In this document: in pieces, positions 23,842 through 36,577 of the stretch | Layout of the letters: each line of letters opens with the position of its first letter | How positions within the stretch are numbered: position 1 is the stretch's first letter | NCBI GenBank assembly: GCA_037954235.1 | Contig: JBBMOA010000012.1 | Location: 2,536,501 to 2,600,500, forward strand | DNA length: 64,000 nucleotides | Origin: Aulostomus chinensis | Taxonomy: Eukaryota > Chordata > Actinopteri > Syngnathiformes > Aulostomidae | Direction: 5' to 3' | Program-made: the position numbers and the translations under genes | Notes under the pieces: model-generated | What the model was told of the DNA's origin: nothing | Seen by the model: only the letters and a program-made list of their open reading frames with translations | The model's database searches: none

Positions 23842-26680
23842 AGACAGATGAGAAAAGTTCACACAAAGTCCATCTTCAGCCTGTAACACAAAGGCAGGCA
23901 AAGTTCACATGCAGTTGCAGGGAAGAAAGGCGAGGTGACAGGTTCAAAAGTTCAGCCACTGCTTCAGACTCACTTCGCATGCCACTAGCATTCGGCACAC
24001 CCTGATACTTTGGAAATGTCAGGGGGAACCTCATTTACTGTTCTGCATCAGGCGCTTAGCGGCAGCGAGCTCCACAGGGGAATACCAAAGTGGCAACAGC
24101 AGAGGAGGGGGGCTGTTGTAAATGAGAGCGCTGGCCTTCCTCATCCTCCTTGATGAATTTGTCCATGATGTCTCGCCAAGGACAGGCTGTGGCAAGGCCC
24201 CCTTTTCACATGTGTTAATCTCTGAATGGTTGTTACCATCACATGAGATACCGTGAAATCGATTCCCTCACCTGTGACCGCTCCGTGCTGCGTGTCACCA
24301 CAAATAAATGAAATCAAACATCTCCCAGGCCCACATGTATGATACCAAAAAGTGCTTTTCACATTGAAACAAAGAACTCTCACCTACTTGAATCCTTCAA
24401 GGGAAGAAATCCATTGTTTGTATTGGAGGAGGCTGGTGTGCTCTCCTCCGCCCACAGTGGCGCGTTTCCAGTCAACAAAAACACAACTGTGATTCCTGAG
24501 GACCAAATTTTAAAGCAGCTACTGGGAGGTTTTTCACATTCTGAGCCACTGAAGTACTGATGCCTGGACAGCTGTTTGGTGAGCTCCTAGCTAAATGTTA
24601 CCACCCATCATTGGATGTTCGACTGCTCTGACGAACATTTAACATTACGAGCTAACGTTACTAGCATGTCACTGATTAAGAGAGAATGTGTCTTCATTAG
24701 CAGGGAGATTCATTACTCCGCCTGATTTCTTTGTCTTGTGAGGACGCTGAGGGCCGGCTGAGTGGGGCCGTGGCCCAGTGCCCACACATTTTCCTCATGT
24801 CTGGTCTGTATAAACCACAGAAAGATAAATTTAAAAAACGAGACCGTCACTCCGAAGTTTCATTGTTTCTACGTGGTGCTCTTAAAATCAGATGATCGAA
24901 TGTTACATGTTGGTATGTAAGAGAAGAAGTTGTTCATTTTGCCCCACAAGTGTTCCAACCCATTCAGTTCTGACCCTCTGATCTGATACATTTATAGCAG
25001 GTTATAGTTTGGGTTCAAACGTATCTGAAGGAAACAGGGCGACACCCCTCACTGGCTCGGGCAGCTGCCCGGGTCCCCTCCTCGCCACTGGCTGCACAGA
25101 CCCTTAGCGTCCCATCAGCGTTGCGTTCTCTCCTCAGAGGCCTCCAACATGAGCCTCTTGCACCATAGTCGCCCATCAATATCAGTCCATCCATCGCTCC
25201 CTCCAACTCTGTGTACGGACTTTTCTCAACTTGTGATTTGCTGGTTTTGTGTGGTCATAATTACTGTGGTCACTAGATGGCGTCAGGTATACATGAATCT
25301 AGGTTGTCATCCATTGGGGAGGACAGGCTGTGTTTAGCAGACCTTTATGAAAGGAACACACCGATTCATCCTCCAGATATCAGTACTGGTACTTGGTTGA
25401 TGGCCACCATCGCCCTGATGAGCTGGCGCTGGCGTTCAGCGACGTCTGTGGACGATGTTTGAGGGTTGTTTCATCAACTTTGTGAGATTGAATTTGATTG
25501 AAGGACGGAGGGTTTCTTCGGCTCTTGTGGTCCAAAAGTGCCCGGAATTTTGCCGCGTCCCAACTTTCTCAGCTCCTCTCAGTGTCCAGAATGAGTCAAA
25601 TCAGAGGAAAGATGATTTAATCCGTCTGAGAGCATCGACACTTGTCTCACTGGGCCTTCATATGCAGGAAAGAGAGCGAGATGGAGCAAAAGAGTGGGGA
25701 TGGAAAGGGGAGCGGTTTCCATGACTGTGCACCTCTCAGCACGGAGCAGCCGTGCCACGTCACGGAGCGATTGCCGTGTGGCGGGTCGGGATCTTTGGCC
25801 GGTCTCCAGCCTCCTGACTGGCTGTCTCCATGCCTGCAGTGGCTCTCTGCCTGCCAGTTCACTTTTAATTATCTTTTAAATCAAATCCACAGTGAGGAAG
25901 TGCAGCAGAATCAAAACCTTCTGGAGGTTTGATCCCCGAATGTTGCTCGCTTTGGATGAGCGTTCATGAGAAAAGCTTTGCGTCGTGTCTTTGAAAAGGT
26001 GCTTCTTTTACCAAATGTGCTTTTTTTATACAGGTCACTCGAGAGGGTCGCCGAGCTGCGTCTGGTTGGATGAACGCTATGTGGCTCTTATGGAAGAATG
26101 TTGGAGCAAAAGCTGTCCTGTGATTTACGATGTGATATGTAACTTGACATTTTTACCACAGCGCTACTGTCAGGGCGCCATGGTAGTTAGGCAACAAATC
26201 CAGCTCAGTCAGTCAGGCTTGCGACACTCCTCTTTATCTGTCTACTATCAGAACACATCAAACAGACATCTCCATCTGTTGTGTTTTATGTAGCTCCGCA
26301 AGTTCCAGCTTTGTTGAATCTATGGGAGATTAAAAACATCTTGTATCAGGGCGAGCAGATCTGACTCGGGGCAAAGTTAGTGCACATGCAGCCAGGTGGG
26401 ATTAAATTTAAGTGGTCTTCATGTGTTGTTCTGTGTCTACGGCTTCAATCTAGGTGACAAATGAAATTCTCTGGTGGAGGATTAAGTCACGGGGGAGTCC
26501 TCTGATGCAGCCTGACATCGGAGAAGAGGCGCAGTGTTTTGGAAACTTAAATACTGACAGCATAAACACAGGAGAAACAATTTAGAGTAAATCCACGAGA
26601 CCTTGTGTTGACTCAGGATTGTGGCCTGTTGCTTACTGAGTCATCGATACTTAGACGTGCCATTAGTAAATATTTCTTTC
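23840..26680. other. Non-coding stretch, no gene recognised
   Basis: Frames at 24.3-24.6, 25.0-25.9 and 26.0-26.3 kb overlap on both strands and show no domain. CACTAGATGGCGTC at about 25271-25284 is a weak partial CTCF-like sequence. Nothing else is recognised. Confidence 0.5.
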
Positions 26681-26685
26681 CTTTC

Positions 26686-26702
26686 CACACACACACACAC
26701 AC
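26686..26702. repeat. Short (CA)n microsatellite
   Basis: About 8 CA units, followed by interrupted CA-rich sequence to 26718. Confidence 0.85.
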
Positions 26703-27097
26703 TCAAAAACACACAGCCCATTTTTAGAATTATAAGATTAAAAAGCAGGTCTTAACATGCAAACTCCTTAAAAAGTAAGACATAACAGCAAAATAACATC
26801 AACAACCTCCAGGGCGGAGAGTTATGGTGCATGTTTCCAATTGAGAGAACACATTATTAATAACTCCCCATATTGTTTTGTTGACAGCAAAGAGCCCAGA
26901 GAAACGAGCACTATTTTAAGCGCTTTGGTATGCGGTCAGAAGGCCAATTGGACTGAATGTATCGTTTGCTGAAATCAAGCAGCTGCAAAATTAAAGTGGC
27001 GTGACCGTACCGCAACCGACTGGAGCTGTGCGATTAATCAGAAGTTAACCCCAACAACACCGCAGAACTTTTGCATAATCTCTAATTTATGTAGCCT

Positions 27098-27098
<1 letters not shown>

Positions 27099-27136
<38 letters not shown>
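27099..27136. repeat. (AC)n microsatellite, about 19 units
   Basis: Perfect AC array that produces a CVCVCV frame on the minus strand. Confidence 0.95.
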
Positions 27137-27138
<2 letters not shown>

Positions 27139-27296
27139 TAAGGGTATAAACATAGTTACATTCATTTCCTGGAGACCTAACCATTATTTGCTTAACCCTA
27201 ACCATTGACCCAAAAATCAGCATTTTACCAATTAGGGACACGACTGTTGTCCCCAGTTGAACATACCGTTCCCAATCTACTGGTCTCAGGACCTCA

Positions 27297-27299
<3 letters not shown>

Positions 27300-27331
<32 letters not shown>

Positions 27332-27341
27332 ACACACACAC
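27300..27341. repeat. (CT)n-(CA)n compound microsatellite
   Basis: About 14 CT units to 27327, then a short spacer and a short CA run. Confidence 0.95.
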
Positions 27342-28689
27342 GGAGGAACAAAGACAAGGGAATGGAAGTGGATGTCAGCACATGAAAACATAATTTGTAG
27401 TCCAACAGGAGGTGGTCATATCCTGGTTCCTCCACCAACAGGAAGTGGTCATCTCCTGTTTCCTTCCCCAGCAGCCAATGGGATTGTTCCATGTGATTGT
27501 GGGTGATTGAATCAGTAAATCAGTTCTGTGGTGAACAAAAGTTGATGATCTTCCAGGTCTACTTCACCCTGATGGATGCAAAGGTTGGACACACACAGCG
27601 AATGTCACGCTACCGTCAAACTACGTCATGGACGCATGATGTCGAAACCACGACTGCCGCTGTGGCGTGATGATGTCAACTGTCCGCTACAGCCTCTGCA
27701 GTTCCGTTTAGTTACATGTTAGCAAGAAACAAAGTGTTGACACATTTATTACACGTGCAAGGTTTAACATCTTTAACTTGTGTTAACCAAAGATCTATTA
27801 TTTTAGGTGTTTAACCAAAAACGCATCAACTTGGAGACAAGGTAAAGCTCGAGTGTCCAAACCAGATCAACGCTTACACACACAGATCGTTAAACAGTGG
27901 TAAGGTCCCCATGTTTCCCACAGCCAGACTTCCCAGCAGGTGACGTGTGTTCAATTCCTGTTTTCAACAATGAGTCAAGACTGTAAACAGACTGCGTCTT
28001 TAAACAGTTTACAGCTCTGAACACAAATATTTTTAATGGCTATTTCTTCATATAATGGGTCAATGCTGTATTTGAAGTCCGTTTTAGATATAAAAAACAA
28101 ATGGTTCACGTTGGGGAAAGGTCGCGTCTGCATGAGAAACACGCTCTAGTCGGTCATGCAGCGCTGGCAGCTGCAGCGCAGACAGACCCAAACGGGTGTC
28201 TTAATCACCGGTAACAGTTTGAGGCGGTGCTCGGTTCTACTTGTGCAGCAGCGTTCTAAGAATGACCACAGCTCTAAATTCTTAGAAACAGACATTTCAT
28301 GTAGAATGTTGGACATGAATACAGTATGTAGAATGACCCTGATCACAAACTTACAGTAAAGTGTATTAATATTCTATCAAAATACAATATATATTTGTTT
28401 CCTGCCCAAAATCAGTAATGAGAGTATACATGTGTATTTTAGGTGCCGCATGAATCCAAGCAGACCTTTTAAAAGAGTTTTTGACGCCATAAATCCAGCA
28501 GACTTCCCCTTCCAGTCAGTTTTCATCATGGGCTTTGATTCATAATTTATGGTTCTTTAACCAATCGAGTCAATGCGTTTTTTTATTACACCGTTCATGT
28601 GAATCCTGAAGCTCTGATCAAGAAAACACCAAGATGTAGTGTTACAGTCCCACATGTGGTATTGCAGTTCCACCCCTATGAATATGGCG

Positions 28690-28830
28690 GTTGTATCTGT
28701 AACAGCACTGCGTTCACCAGAGGTGTACAGCTGAGTGTCATCTGCATATTGTGTTTGGTAACTGTGGCAGGAAGAGAGAATAAGAACGGACCAGTTGAAG
28801 CAGTTTGAGCAGACGTATTAAGGAATTCTC
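28690..28830 (-). mobile_element. LINE-associated teleost dispersed repeat, fragment
   Basis: TACAGCTGAGTGTCATCTGC (28726-28745) is a recognisable piece of a fish sequence usually found on the antisense side of L2-type LINEs. The following AAGAACGGACC roughly fits the downstream part of the same family. It appears to be the same family as the fragments near 4.7 and 51.9 kb. Boundaries are uncertain. Confidence 0.4.
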
Positions 28831-30346
28831 TTGTACTACCAGATCATTAACCAAACAAAAAGGGCAACGGCGTCCTCCTGGAATGTCACCTTTCAGGTAG
28901 TTCAACAAAACCCTGACGAAGTGGTAGTTTGACCCGACGATGGTGCTTGATCAACAGTCGGCACTCTTTTGCCAAATAGCTTAAAAAACAAGGGTGTCGC
29001 CGGAGGAAAAATCCAGTCCGTTACCAAAAGCATCATCATTAGGACTCATCCTTTTGGGACCTGCTCAAATTGGTTGATATATTTCAGTCTGTGGTCATGG
29101 ACACACTTGCAGTGCCATCCCTGGGGCCACAGCGTTACCACGGCGACAGATGTTAAGACATAAAGACATTCTTGCCTGGTGATGTGGTAGCAATCATACA
29201 CCCAACTGGCCTATCAGGTTAACATGAACTCTGTCACCTATCCTGACGTTTTGTACCTTGCAGCATTGTAATAATGTCCTAAAACCACATCAGTTGTGAG
29301 CGTAATCCCCTGCTCTTCCATAATAAGCCAATCTGTTGTGCCAGAGTGCCACAGGGCCTCTCCATAATACTGGATTTATACTCTAATGCGACGTTTTTAT
29401 CACCAGTGCATCACCTTAGCTGACTTTACCCCTTGGAAGTACTCACACCATCACATCTGGCGGTGAGGGCTGGTTCGCAGGCAATAACCGTCGTGTTTGA
29501 ACAACCCTCGAATGAGCTGCTCGATTGCGTTGCTTAGTGTGCGAGTGGAATGAAGTCCTTCCTCGTCCTTGGAAGTGCCATTGTGTGATTTCAGGGATTG
29601 TTAGAGCTGTTGATTTAGGGCTATCCTCTTCTGGAGAAAATCGTAATCTTTTTCTGTTCTCTGACGGCTCTTGTTCATTTCAGTATCTGGCAGAGGCCAG
29701 GGCGGGGGGTTTCTTCAACACCCTTGGTCATGGATTAGTTTCTTAGTGGATGACATCATTTGCTGGGGCTTTTCCCTGCTAAGAAGTGCTGTGCTGCCCT
29801 TGGACGAGGCAGAGCTCTGGCAGGAGGACTTGCAGTCCACAAACATTATCAGTCTGGAACAGAGAGTGCCACCTCTGAAATTTTCCTTTGGGCTCACATC
29901 ATAGCAGGACTGGCCAGCAGGTTGTAAAAGCATATTAATTCATTCCCCCTAGATGAATTTTCCTCTCAAATCAACAGCTGACTGCTGGGGTTTTTTCAGC
30001 CTCTCTTCACTCTCCTTTCACTTTGTTCTTATTATTCATGGTCATGTTAGAGTGCATATGCTTGGACTTTGTGTTTACCAGAAGACGGGTGCCAACGCTG
30101 ATGTCGCCCTCGTATACTTTTGAGTGCAGCTTTTGCTTTTTTTAATTCAATTACGAGTGTATTTGAGGAGCTTCTTGTCTTCACCAAGGAGGTCTTGTGA
30201 TCAGTTTGTTAGTTTTTGTTTGGGTTTTTTTTTTTGTTGTTGTTTTTTTGGTACATATCACAAGAAAAGAAGAACCCGATAGGTTTTGGGGCAAATTTGT
30301 TTGAAAAAGCAAGACATGGCCCACAGTTACATTGGGCTGACATATT

Positions 30347-30348
<2 letters not shown>
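28831..30348. other. Non-coding stretch, no gene recognised
   Basis: Frames around 29.5-29.9 kb have no domain. An acceptor-like TCTTGTTCATTTCAG near 29681 lacks a paired donor that I can support. T-rich runs lie at 30227-30249. Confidence 0.5.

Positions 30349-30404
<56 letters not shown>
30349..30404. repeat. (TG)n microsatellite, about 28 units
   Basis: Perfect alternating purine-pyrimidine tract with Z-DNA potential. It runs directly into a GC-rich palindrome. Confidence 0.97.
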
Positions 30405-30406
<2 letters not shown>

Positions 30407-30425
30407 AGCGCGTGCGTGCGCTCTC
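30404..30425. other. Perfect 8-bp-arm palindrome after (TG)n
   Basis: GAGAGCGC at 30404-30411 and GCGCTCTC at 30418-30425 pair perfectly around a 6-base loop GTGCGT. The palindrome directly extends the alternating TG tract. Confidence 0.8.
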
Positions 30426-30427
30426 CA

Positions 30428-30442
30428 AGTGCCCTCTAGTTG
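30428..30442 (-). promoter_or_regulatory. CTCF-like motif, minus strand
   Basis: On the minus strand the 15 bases read CAACTAGAGGGCACT. They match the vertebrate CTCF core CCASYAGRKGGCRSY at 14 of 15 positions, differing at position 2. Occupancy cannot be judged from sequence. Confidence 0.4.
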
Positions 30443-30487
30443 TTATTGTTTTCCAGAGTATATAAGGGCATATATAATGTTATGCTT

Positions 30488-30830
30488 TGTAGTTATTTTG
30501 GACCCAAAAGCAGACACGGGCCTCAGAGCGAAGCATCTTAAAGGGTTTTACTGCAGGGAATGACAGGATATCGTGGAGGAAATGGCTGCTGGCTCGCTGG
30601 TGGAGGGGATGGATCTGTTGGCCGATTGGAGGAGACGGTGGTGCTGACTGGAAGGTAGGTGAGGCAGGCCGGGGTTGGCCGGCAGGAGGAGAAGGAGGAA
30701 AAGGGGGCAGGAGCTGCGATTCCTGAACACGGAGGAGCTGGTTAGAGACATCTTGACTCAGGAAGTTATGCCACACAGACAAGCTGAGAACCTGAAGGTG
30801 ACTGAATGAGAAGCTCCTAAAAACAACCTA
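30488..30830. mobile_element. Probable dispersed repeat fragment
   Basis: The stretch TTGGACCCAAAAGCAGACAC followed by AAGGGTTTTACTGCAGG and a purine-rich GGAGGA interior resembles a common teleost dispersed repeat that I cannot name. No coding region is seen. Both limits are approximate. Confidence 0.35.
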
Positions 30831-31297
30831 AAAAACACCTGACTAGTTTCTGTTTTAGCACCTAAATTATATCATCAAGGTCTGCTGGAAATAGAAAGAG
30901 CAGCAACGACTTGATGCAGCAGCTGAATTTACCTCCCCTTACTGATGCTTTAGAACCCCAAAGGTACTCATCACAGAACCTGGAGACATCCCCCTCAGGC
31001 CGTGTTCCACCTCTCCACCAAGCGGCACAGAATTGGCCCTGGTAGTTTTAGCGTAGTCCCGCCAACAGCCAGGCAAATGGCATCGAAAGCCTCACTGGCA
31101 GCTATAATAATACGTGGAAGTCTGCTGGTGACACGTGCGCGGTGCCTCAGGTCGCTGGGTGGGTTCCACGGTGATGAGTTTCACTGCTCGACGCTAAGCA
31201 GGACCATGGGACTCTCATTGCCAGTGTTTTTCCATGGACATTATCAGCTTGTGTGCTTATTGATCGTCTGAACTACAAGATCAAAGGCACACATTGA

Positions 31298-31677
31298 TTT
31301 ATTTTCAAGTGTCACGGGGAAAAAAATACTACCTACAGCACTGCACTGCTGCCCTGCATTCCTTTTGCTACAATCAGGTACTCATTTGAATTCTTTTCTT
31401 AACAGATTGCATTCATTTTTCCTCACTTCTTTGTAGTTGTGGCCAAATTTTTAGGGCCACAGTGCATTTGGTAGGAGCGAGGGGCTCTCCGGCTTTGTCC
31501 TGACCAGTCACTCATTGACAAAGGCTTGACGACTCGAACCCTTCACCGAGATTCTACATTTGTGATGATATCTATTTGATCTTTGACCCCTAGTCTTTTC
31601 ACTTCCTCCTTGACTCCATGCTGATATTTGTGGCAAATGACGCGGGCGTAGAGGAGAAAGTGTTCACCCTCAGATGG
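31298..31677 (-). pseudogene. Possible terminal coding exon or gene relic, minus strand
   Basis: On the minus strand a frame of 44 codons runs from 31677 (after an upstream stop at 31680-31678) to a stop at 31545-31543. It includes the residues HFLLYARVICHKYQHGVKEE and ends TNVESR. It has charged and hydrophobic residues in a protein-like pattern and no repeat bias. It is followed by about 240 bp without an open frame and then an AATAAA polyadenylation signal (plus-strand TTTATT at 31298-31303). This arrangement resembles a last exon with a short 3' UTR, or a retrocopied 3' end. No start codon, clear splice acceptor or family match is seen, and the codon third positions are not GC-rich. It may simply be chance. 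Confidence 0.25.
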
Positions 31678-31699
31678 TCAAGGTTGCTGGCTGTTGATT

Positions 31700-33130
31700 G
31701 TTGATAGAAACGAGTCTAAAAAGGAAATGGAAAATGGTCATTAACTGGTCAGAAGCAAATAAAATAGGCCACACAATGTAGTGTTACTAATGTCAGACAA
31801 TGGCAGTACAGGGAACATGACGCATGGCTGTAACTTCGTTGAAGAACACACGCCTGAGCAAGATGGCAGCAACACAGACGCATCCCGTTAACCTGAATGC
31901 AGCCTCTGTATATCTATGGAGGAAGAAGAGGTCATCTACCTGTCAAAAATAGGAAGAGGTCTCTAGGAATGAACTATTTTCTGTGCACAAGTTGTAGTTG
32001 TCAAGTGTTACAAGGCGTCCGGAGACAGAGACATAGTTTGGGACCATCCTGGAACTACAGTGGTTGCTCATTTGCGTGACTAAAAGTGTTCCTGCATCAC
32101 AGCTTATTAAAATAAAGCATTCCTTTCTCCCACTTTGTTCACCGACCCTCAAAGCCATCTCAAGTGAGGATAAAAACTATGATTCGAGGTATCTCTTTAC
32201 AATTCTGCTGTTTCCGTCGACATCTTCTGCTGCGTTTCTGGGCCTTGCAGAGCTCGCTGAGGGACCCAGGCTGGCGTGCCCATCACCTCCAGCATCGTCG
32301 GTCTTTAAAGCGCTGCAGGCCCCTCTTTAACACTATCAGATGTTTTAGTTCGTTCACCTCCAAAAAGATTTGACGTTGGGCTCATGAGCAGCAGTCACAA
32401 GAGCCTGTTGATGTTTCTGATTAGCTGCGTGATTATAAGTAGATCCCAGCCTGCTTTGAGGATTTCTATCAGCCGTGCAATTATTTTAGAACACTATCGA
32501 GGGTGCAGAGCCGATCACACCGCCGGCTAAAGGCGGGAATCAAAGATTGTCTCAGGATACAAGGTTTTAATGTCCGATATTTGACTGCTACCTAATTAAA
32601 GTGAAACTGTTGCATGATGTGTAACATTTGAAGGAGCCAAGTCCAACAGCAGCACTTGTGGTTGAAACATCTGCGTTTGTTTGCATACGGGTGCTATATT
32701 TAACCATTTATTTGATATGCTAGAGTATATTTAAGGATTTATATTTGGTCAATGCTGGATTAATATCTGTTGTGGAAAAACACATTGTGGCTATGAAGCT
32801 CTTCCAAACAAGGGAGGGGAGATCTGGAATTGTAATTGCATGTGTGCTGTGGCTGACCAAACACATAGGAACTCCCATAAATTCAAAACTGAAGCTCAAC
32901 GCGTGACACATGACAAACTTCAGCGTCTAACTTCATTAACGCATGATGTTTAATCCCTCGCAAGAGCAGAAGAGAACCTGACCTCCAGCCTGCTACCGCT
33001 GCGTGTGGAAAAAACACTGGATTTGGAATGCAGCCCTTGAGACTCATGTAGCAGGTTCAAGTTGAAACTGTCGAGTGGTTAAAATGAGGGGGAAGGGAAG
33101 TTCTGAGGTTGAGGGGAAAAGTATACACCC
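31700..33130. other. Non-coding stretch, no gene recognised
   Basis: No gene supported. 32390-32620 is low in repeats and contains several TAATTA- or ATTA-type sequences, which makes it a plausible but untested conserved non-coding candidate. Confidence 0.45.
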
Positions 33131-33173
33131 GTGTGTGTGTGTGTGTGTGTGTGCGTGCGTGTGTGTGTGTGTG
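33131..33173. repeat. (GT)n microsatellite, interrupted
   Basis: GT array with GTGCGTGCGT interruptions in the middle. Confidence 0.95.
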
Positions 33174-33318
33174 ACAGACTCAGGCAGGGGGAAGCTGATG
33201 TAGAGTCGGCATGTGTGCACATGTTTGTGTGCATTTGAGATGGAGATAGTCGGAGCAGACGAAGCACAAGAGGTCACAGATGTGAGGGGAGAAAGTGCAC
33301 ATTCAGCACTTCCCAGGA

Positions 33319-33347
33319 GGGGGTGGGGGTGGGGGGGGTGAGGAGGG
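33319..33347 (+). other. G-quadruplex-capable tract
   Basis: G runs of 5, 5, 8 and 3 bases separated by 1, 1 and 6 bases fit the quadruplex consensus. The tract lies about 150 bp after a GT microsatellite. Confidence 0.7.
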
Positions 33348-33349
33348 TG

Positions 33350-36300
33350 GTGATTACGTAGATTTCGGAGATGCAGGTGCTGCAGCTGAACGTGCTCGTA
33401 AGCAGCGAACCTGACAAGTCTACTCAAGTCTTATCTGAGTCTGCTGCACAGTCATGGCTGTTTGAAGCAAGTGGGCCATGTTCCTCAGATCTGTGGTTGA
33501 GGATTTTTATCTAGGAAATGTTTCCATAGACCTTGTAAAGCTATGTGGAGAAAATGGGTTGTTTAGGCTGATAATGTGTGCGCTACTGATAGCGTTTCAA
33601 CGATCCCGACCCAAGGCCTATACAGTAGAGACCCGTCCGAAGGCCGAGTCCATCAGGGACGCGGTGAGGACCCGGTCGCACTCAGAGATAACGTGGTTTT
33701 TATAAGATATAACACAGTGATAACGCGCAGGAATGTGACAACAGTAGAGCATTGTAGTCGTATTAAAATGTGTCATAAGCAAAGTTGAACACACTAAACA
33801 GGCTGCACTGAAAACAGCCTTTGCCAAACAAACTGCAGTTTAACTATTTATTTAGATGTTCATATTTCTCTCAACTTTCTATCGCACTCATTATTTTCTG
33901 AGCTCTGCTTCCAGATGTTTGGCTAGAAAGTGTTTAATGTTTCAGTATTAACTTACATTAGTCCGGGCTGCACCCTGGGGCCGTATATTCACAAACATTC
34001 TGAAAATAGTCACCGAGCTCCGAGCCTGGCCCTAAAAATATCTATCAAGGAGACCCATGGGAGTGATTCAGCGGCGTTCCCAGAGCAGCCCGGAGCGAGG
34101 CAGCGCCACAAGCGTCTACCTTAGAGCCACTGGAGCCATCTCTCCTGGGTCAGCGTACCGGTAGGGCCATCTGGTTGGACTACCAATGTTGGCAACACTG
34201 ACTAACTTGTTAGTTAATGCTTAGTTAAGCATTCGTGATGCTTCATGTTGCCTTTACAGGTAACAGCAAAGATGGATGGAAATCCTCGGCTGGGACTGGG
34301 AGGCTACGTAGAGGATACGTGCGCCTCACTGTCCAGTAGGGTCACAAAGAGCATCAATAGATAAACTGAACCAAGGAGCAGCGCAAGTAGACTAAACCAC
34401 AGTTTTAAAAAAATGTATTTACCTTTTGTGCACCAAAGCCTTTTCCTGAGGCTGGCCTGTCCTTGTGATCGACCAGCTTCTCTAACTGAGAATGGTAAAT
34501 TCATAACATCTTGAGTTTGACGTTGTGGGCACTTCCTCAGACACTGCCGGACCCTTCTGGTTATACCATCTCAGAAGACACTCAGCACTGACTCAAGGTA
34601 GCCAAATATTACATCTGACATGAATTCAGGCTTCGCCAAAACCCCAAGAACAGCCTGTCCTGATTAGTTCCGAACTCTCAGAGAGCAGGAAAAACAGTCA
34701 AATTCCCCCCAAAACTACTGCATCTCTTCTTCATCGCCAACCAAACCGTATAAGCTGTTCTACACCTTGTGATAACTGATGTAATATTCTTTCACTTCCA
34801 TTCTCTGAGCCTCCCCTGATGTTTGGAGCCCCCCTGGGAAGTCCCACCTCCTCCCACTATGATAACCTCTGCGTTACTGCGTTGGGTGGGAGATGTGAAC
34901 TCTAATGAGACTGACCGCAAACATTATCCCTGAACCGCGATCTAATCTGTCCTGTTCAAATACGTCACTGTCATTCAGTGTTTGGAGAATATTTCTTACC
35001 CGCCCCCCTTCTCCTCTGATGAAGTTCCCCTCCCTACTCTAGTTTTTCACCTTAGCGTTCCCTTAAGGGTTTGGAGAATCACGCTTATCTTTAGAAGAAT
35101 CTAGTCTGAAGTGCAAATGGGAAATTCTTGGAAAATGTCATAAAAAGGTTTTCAGAATTTCATCAGGACCAACTCGCCGTCTGAAGTAGCTCCGTGAATG
35201 CAGAGGCCTCATGATGTCAGCAGTTCTAGGGCCTGGAATACGCAGCTGATGGTTCAGTCCTCGCTCTCCATGAGGAACAACACGGCGTCAGTTTGAGATG
35301 AATTCAACTTTGCTGGAATGTAGTTTGTGTTTAAATCTTACCATCTGCATAGAAGAGGGCTACACGTTTGATATCTGAAAGACACGTTAAGTTTTACAGC
35401 TTTGATGTTTGGGTGGCAAAGATTGGGTTTGCTTTTTCTGACGTCGATTATTTATTTTTCATTCTCTGGCTGTAACTTAAACGGATGCTGTGAGCATCTT
35501 CTCAGCTACGGCTTGGACACCATTTGTGTCTGGGTTCTTGTCTGTGATTGAGTGCTGTAAGACCACGTGGGCTTTGTATGTTTGGGTAATAATACAAATA
35601 CCTTAGGAACTATCTCTTAGAACAAGGCGAACCACCAGTATACGGCCGGTGGTGCTAATATCCTAGCAAAGCTTGCTCTTGCAGTCCTTTTGAACGTCTG
35701 ACAATTAAATTTTCAGTCCTCTGATAAAAACTTTGGGTTCGTTATTCCTGGCGTCAACAAGGACGGTGAGGCGGAAGCAGAGCAATGAAGGTGGAGTCGC
35801 AGAACCAAGTCTATAAATAGATGGATAATGAAAATATTTTATCATATTTGGAATAAAGTTCATAAGATGGCCGCACCTGCGTAGCAAAAAAGTCCTTCGA
35901 CCCAAACGACCATATAAAAGATTTTTCCGAGCCTCTGATATGACACATAGGCACATTTTTTTTGCGCCCCAGTTACAAATCAATGTGGAAAAGTAATGAT
36001 ATTTTATGATGTGTCAATGCTATGGTTAAGGTCTGGTTAGATTGAGGCATAAAAACACTTGGCTAGAGAGAAGGAAAGATCATGGTCAGAGTCCAAATAA
36101 GCGCTTTTGTCCTTAAAAGTCCTTGTAGACAAGTCTCGCCACTTGGGAGCCATCATGCTAACACCTCGTAGGCAGTGACTGCAAGCTACCAAGACCAGAC
36201 TCCTATTTTAGAGAACCGGGAGAAAGAACATGATTTTCATTGGTCTCAGAGACATAAAGCCTGCACGTGTAAAATAATCAGTCAAAGCTGACTTAGAAAA

Positions 36301-36570
36301 CACTTTAAAAGTTTGATGACTTCGCCGAAAAATAAGGTTTCAAGTTTATTCCTCTCCTGTGTGTCGGCTCAGTTCAGCTCGATTCCAGACTTGGGTTGGG
36401 TACCAACTTGATGATGTCGTTGCGACTCAGGACTGATTCATGGAAGAGCAATTGGTAGGGAATTTTGGTACCTGAACATGTGATGGTGACTGGGAAGAAA
36501 CCGAGTGTGACTTTCCATTTTTCTTAAACACAAAACGTTGTGAGAGAATGACTGTCTTGCCTGCAGCTTA
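33350..36570. other. Non-coding stretch, no gene recognised
   Basis: Only short frames without domains. No repeat of recognisable family. Confidence 0.5.
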
Positions 36571-36577
36571 CTCAAGA

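Noticed and set aside
23578..23901. Poly-His/Thr frame on the minus strand
   Set aside because: It comes from the GT and GA microsatellites. The same applies to frames at 27038-27241, 30216-30563 and 33044-33427.
31530..31541. tRNA-like B box on the minus strand (GGTTCGAGTCG)
   Set aside because: No A box at the right distance and no cloverleaf can be built.
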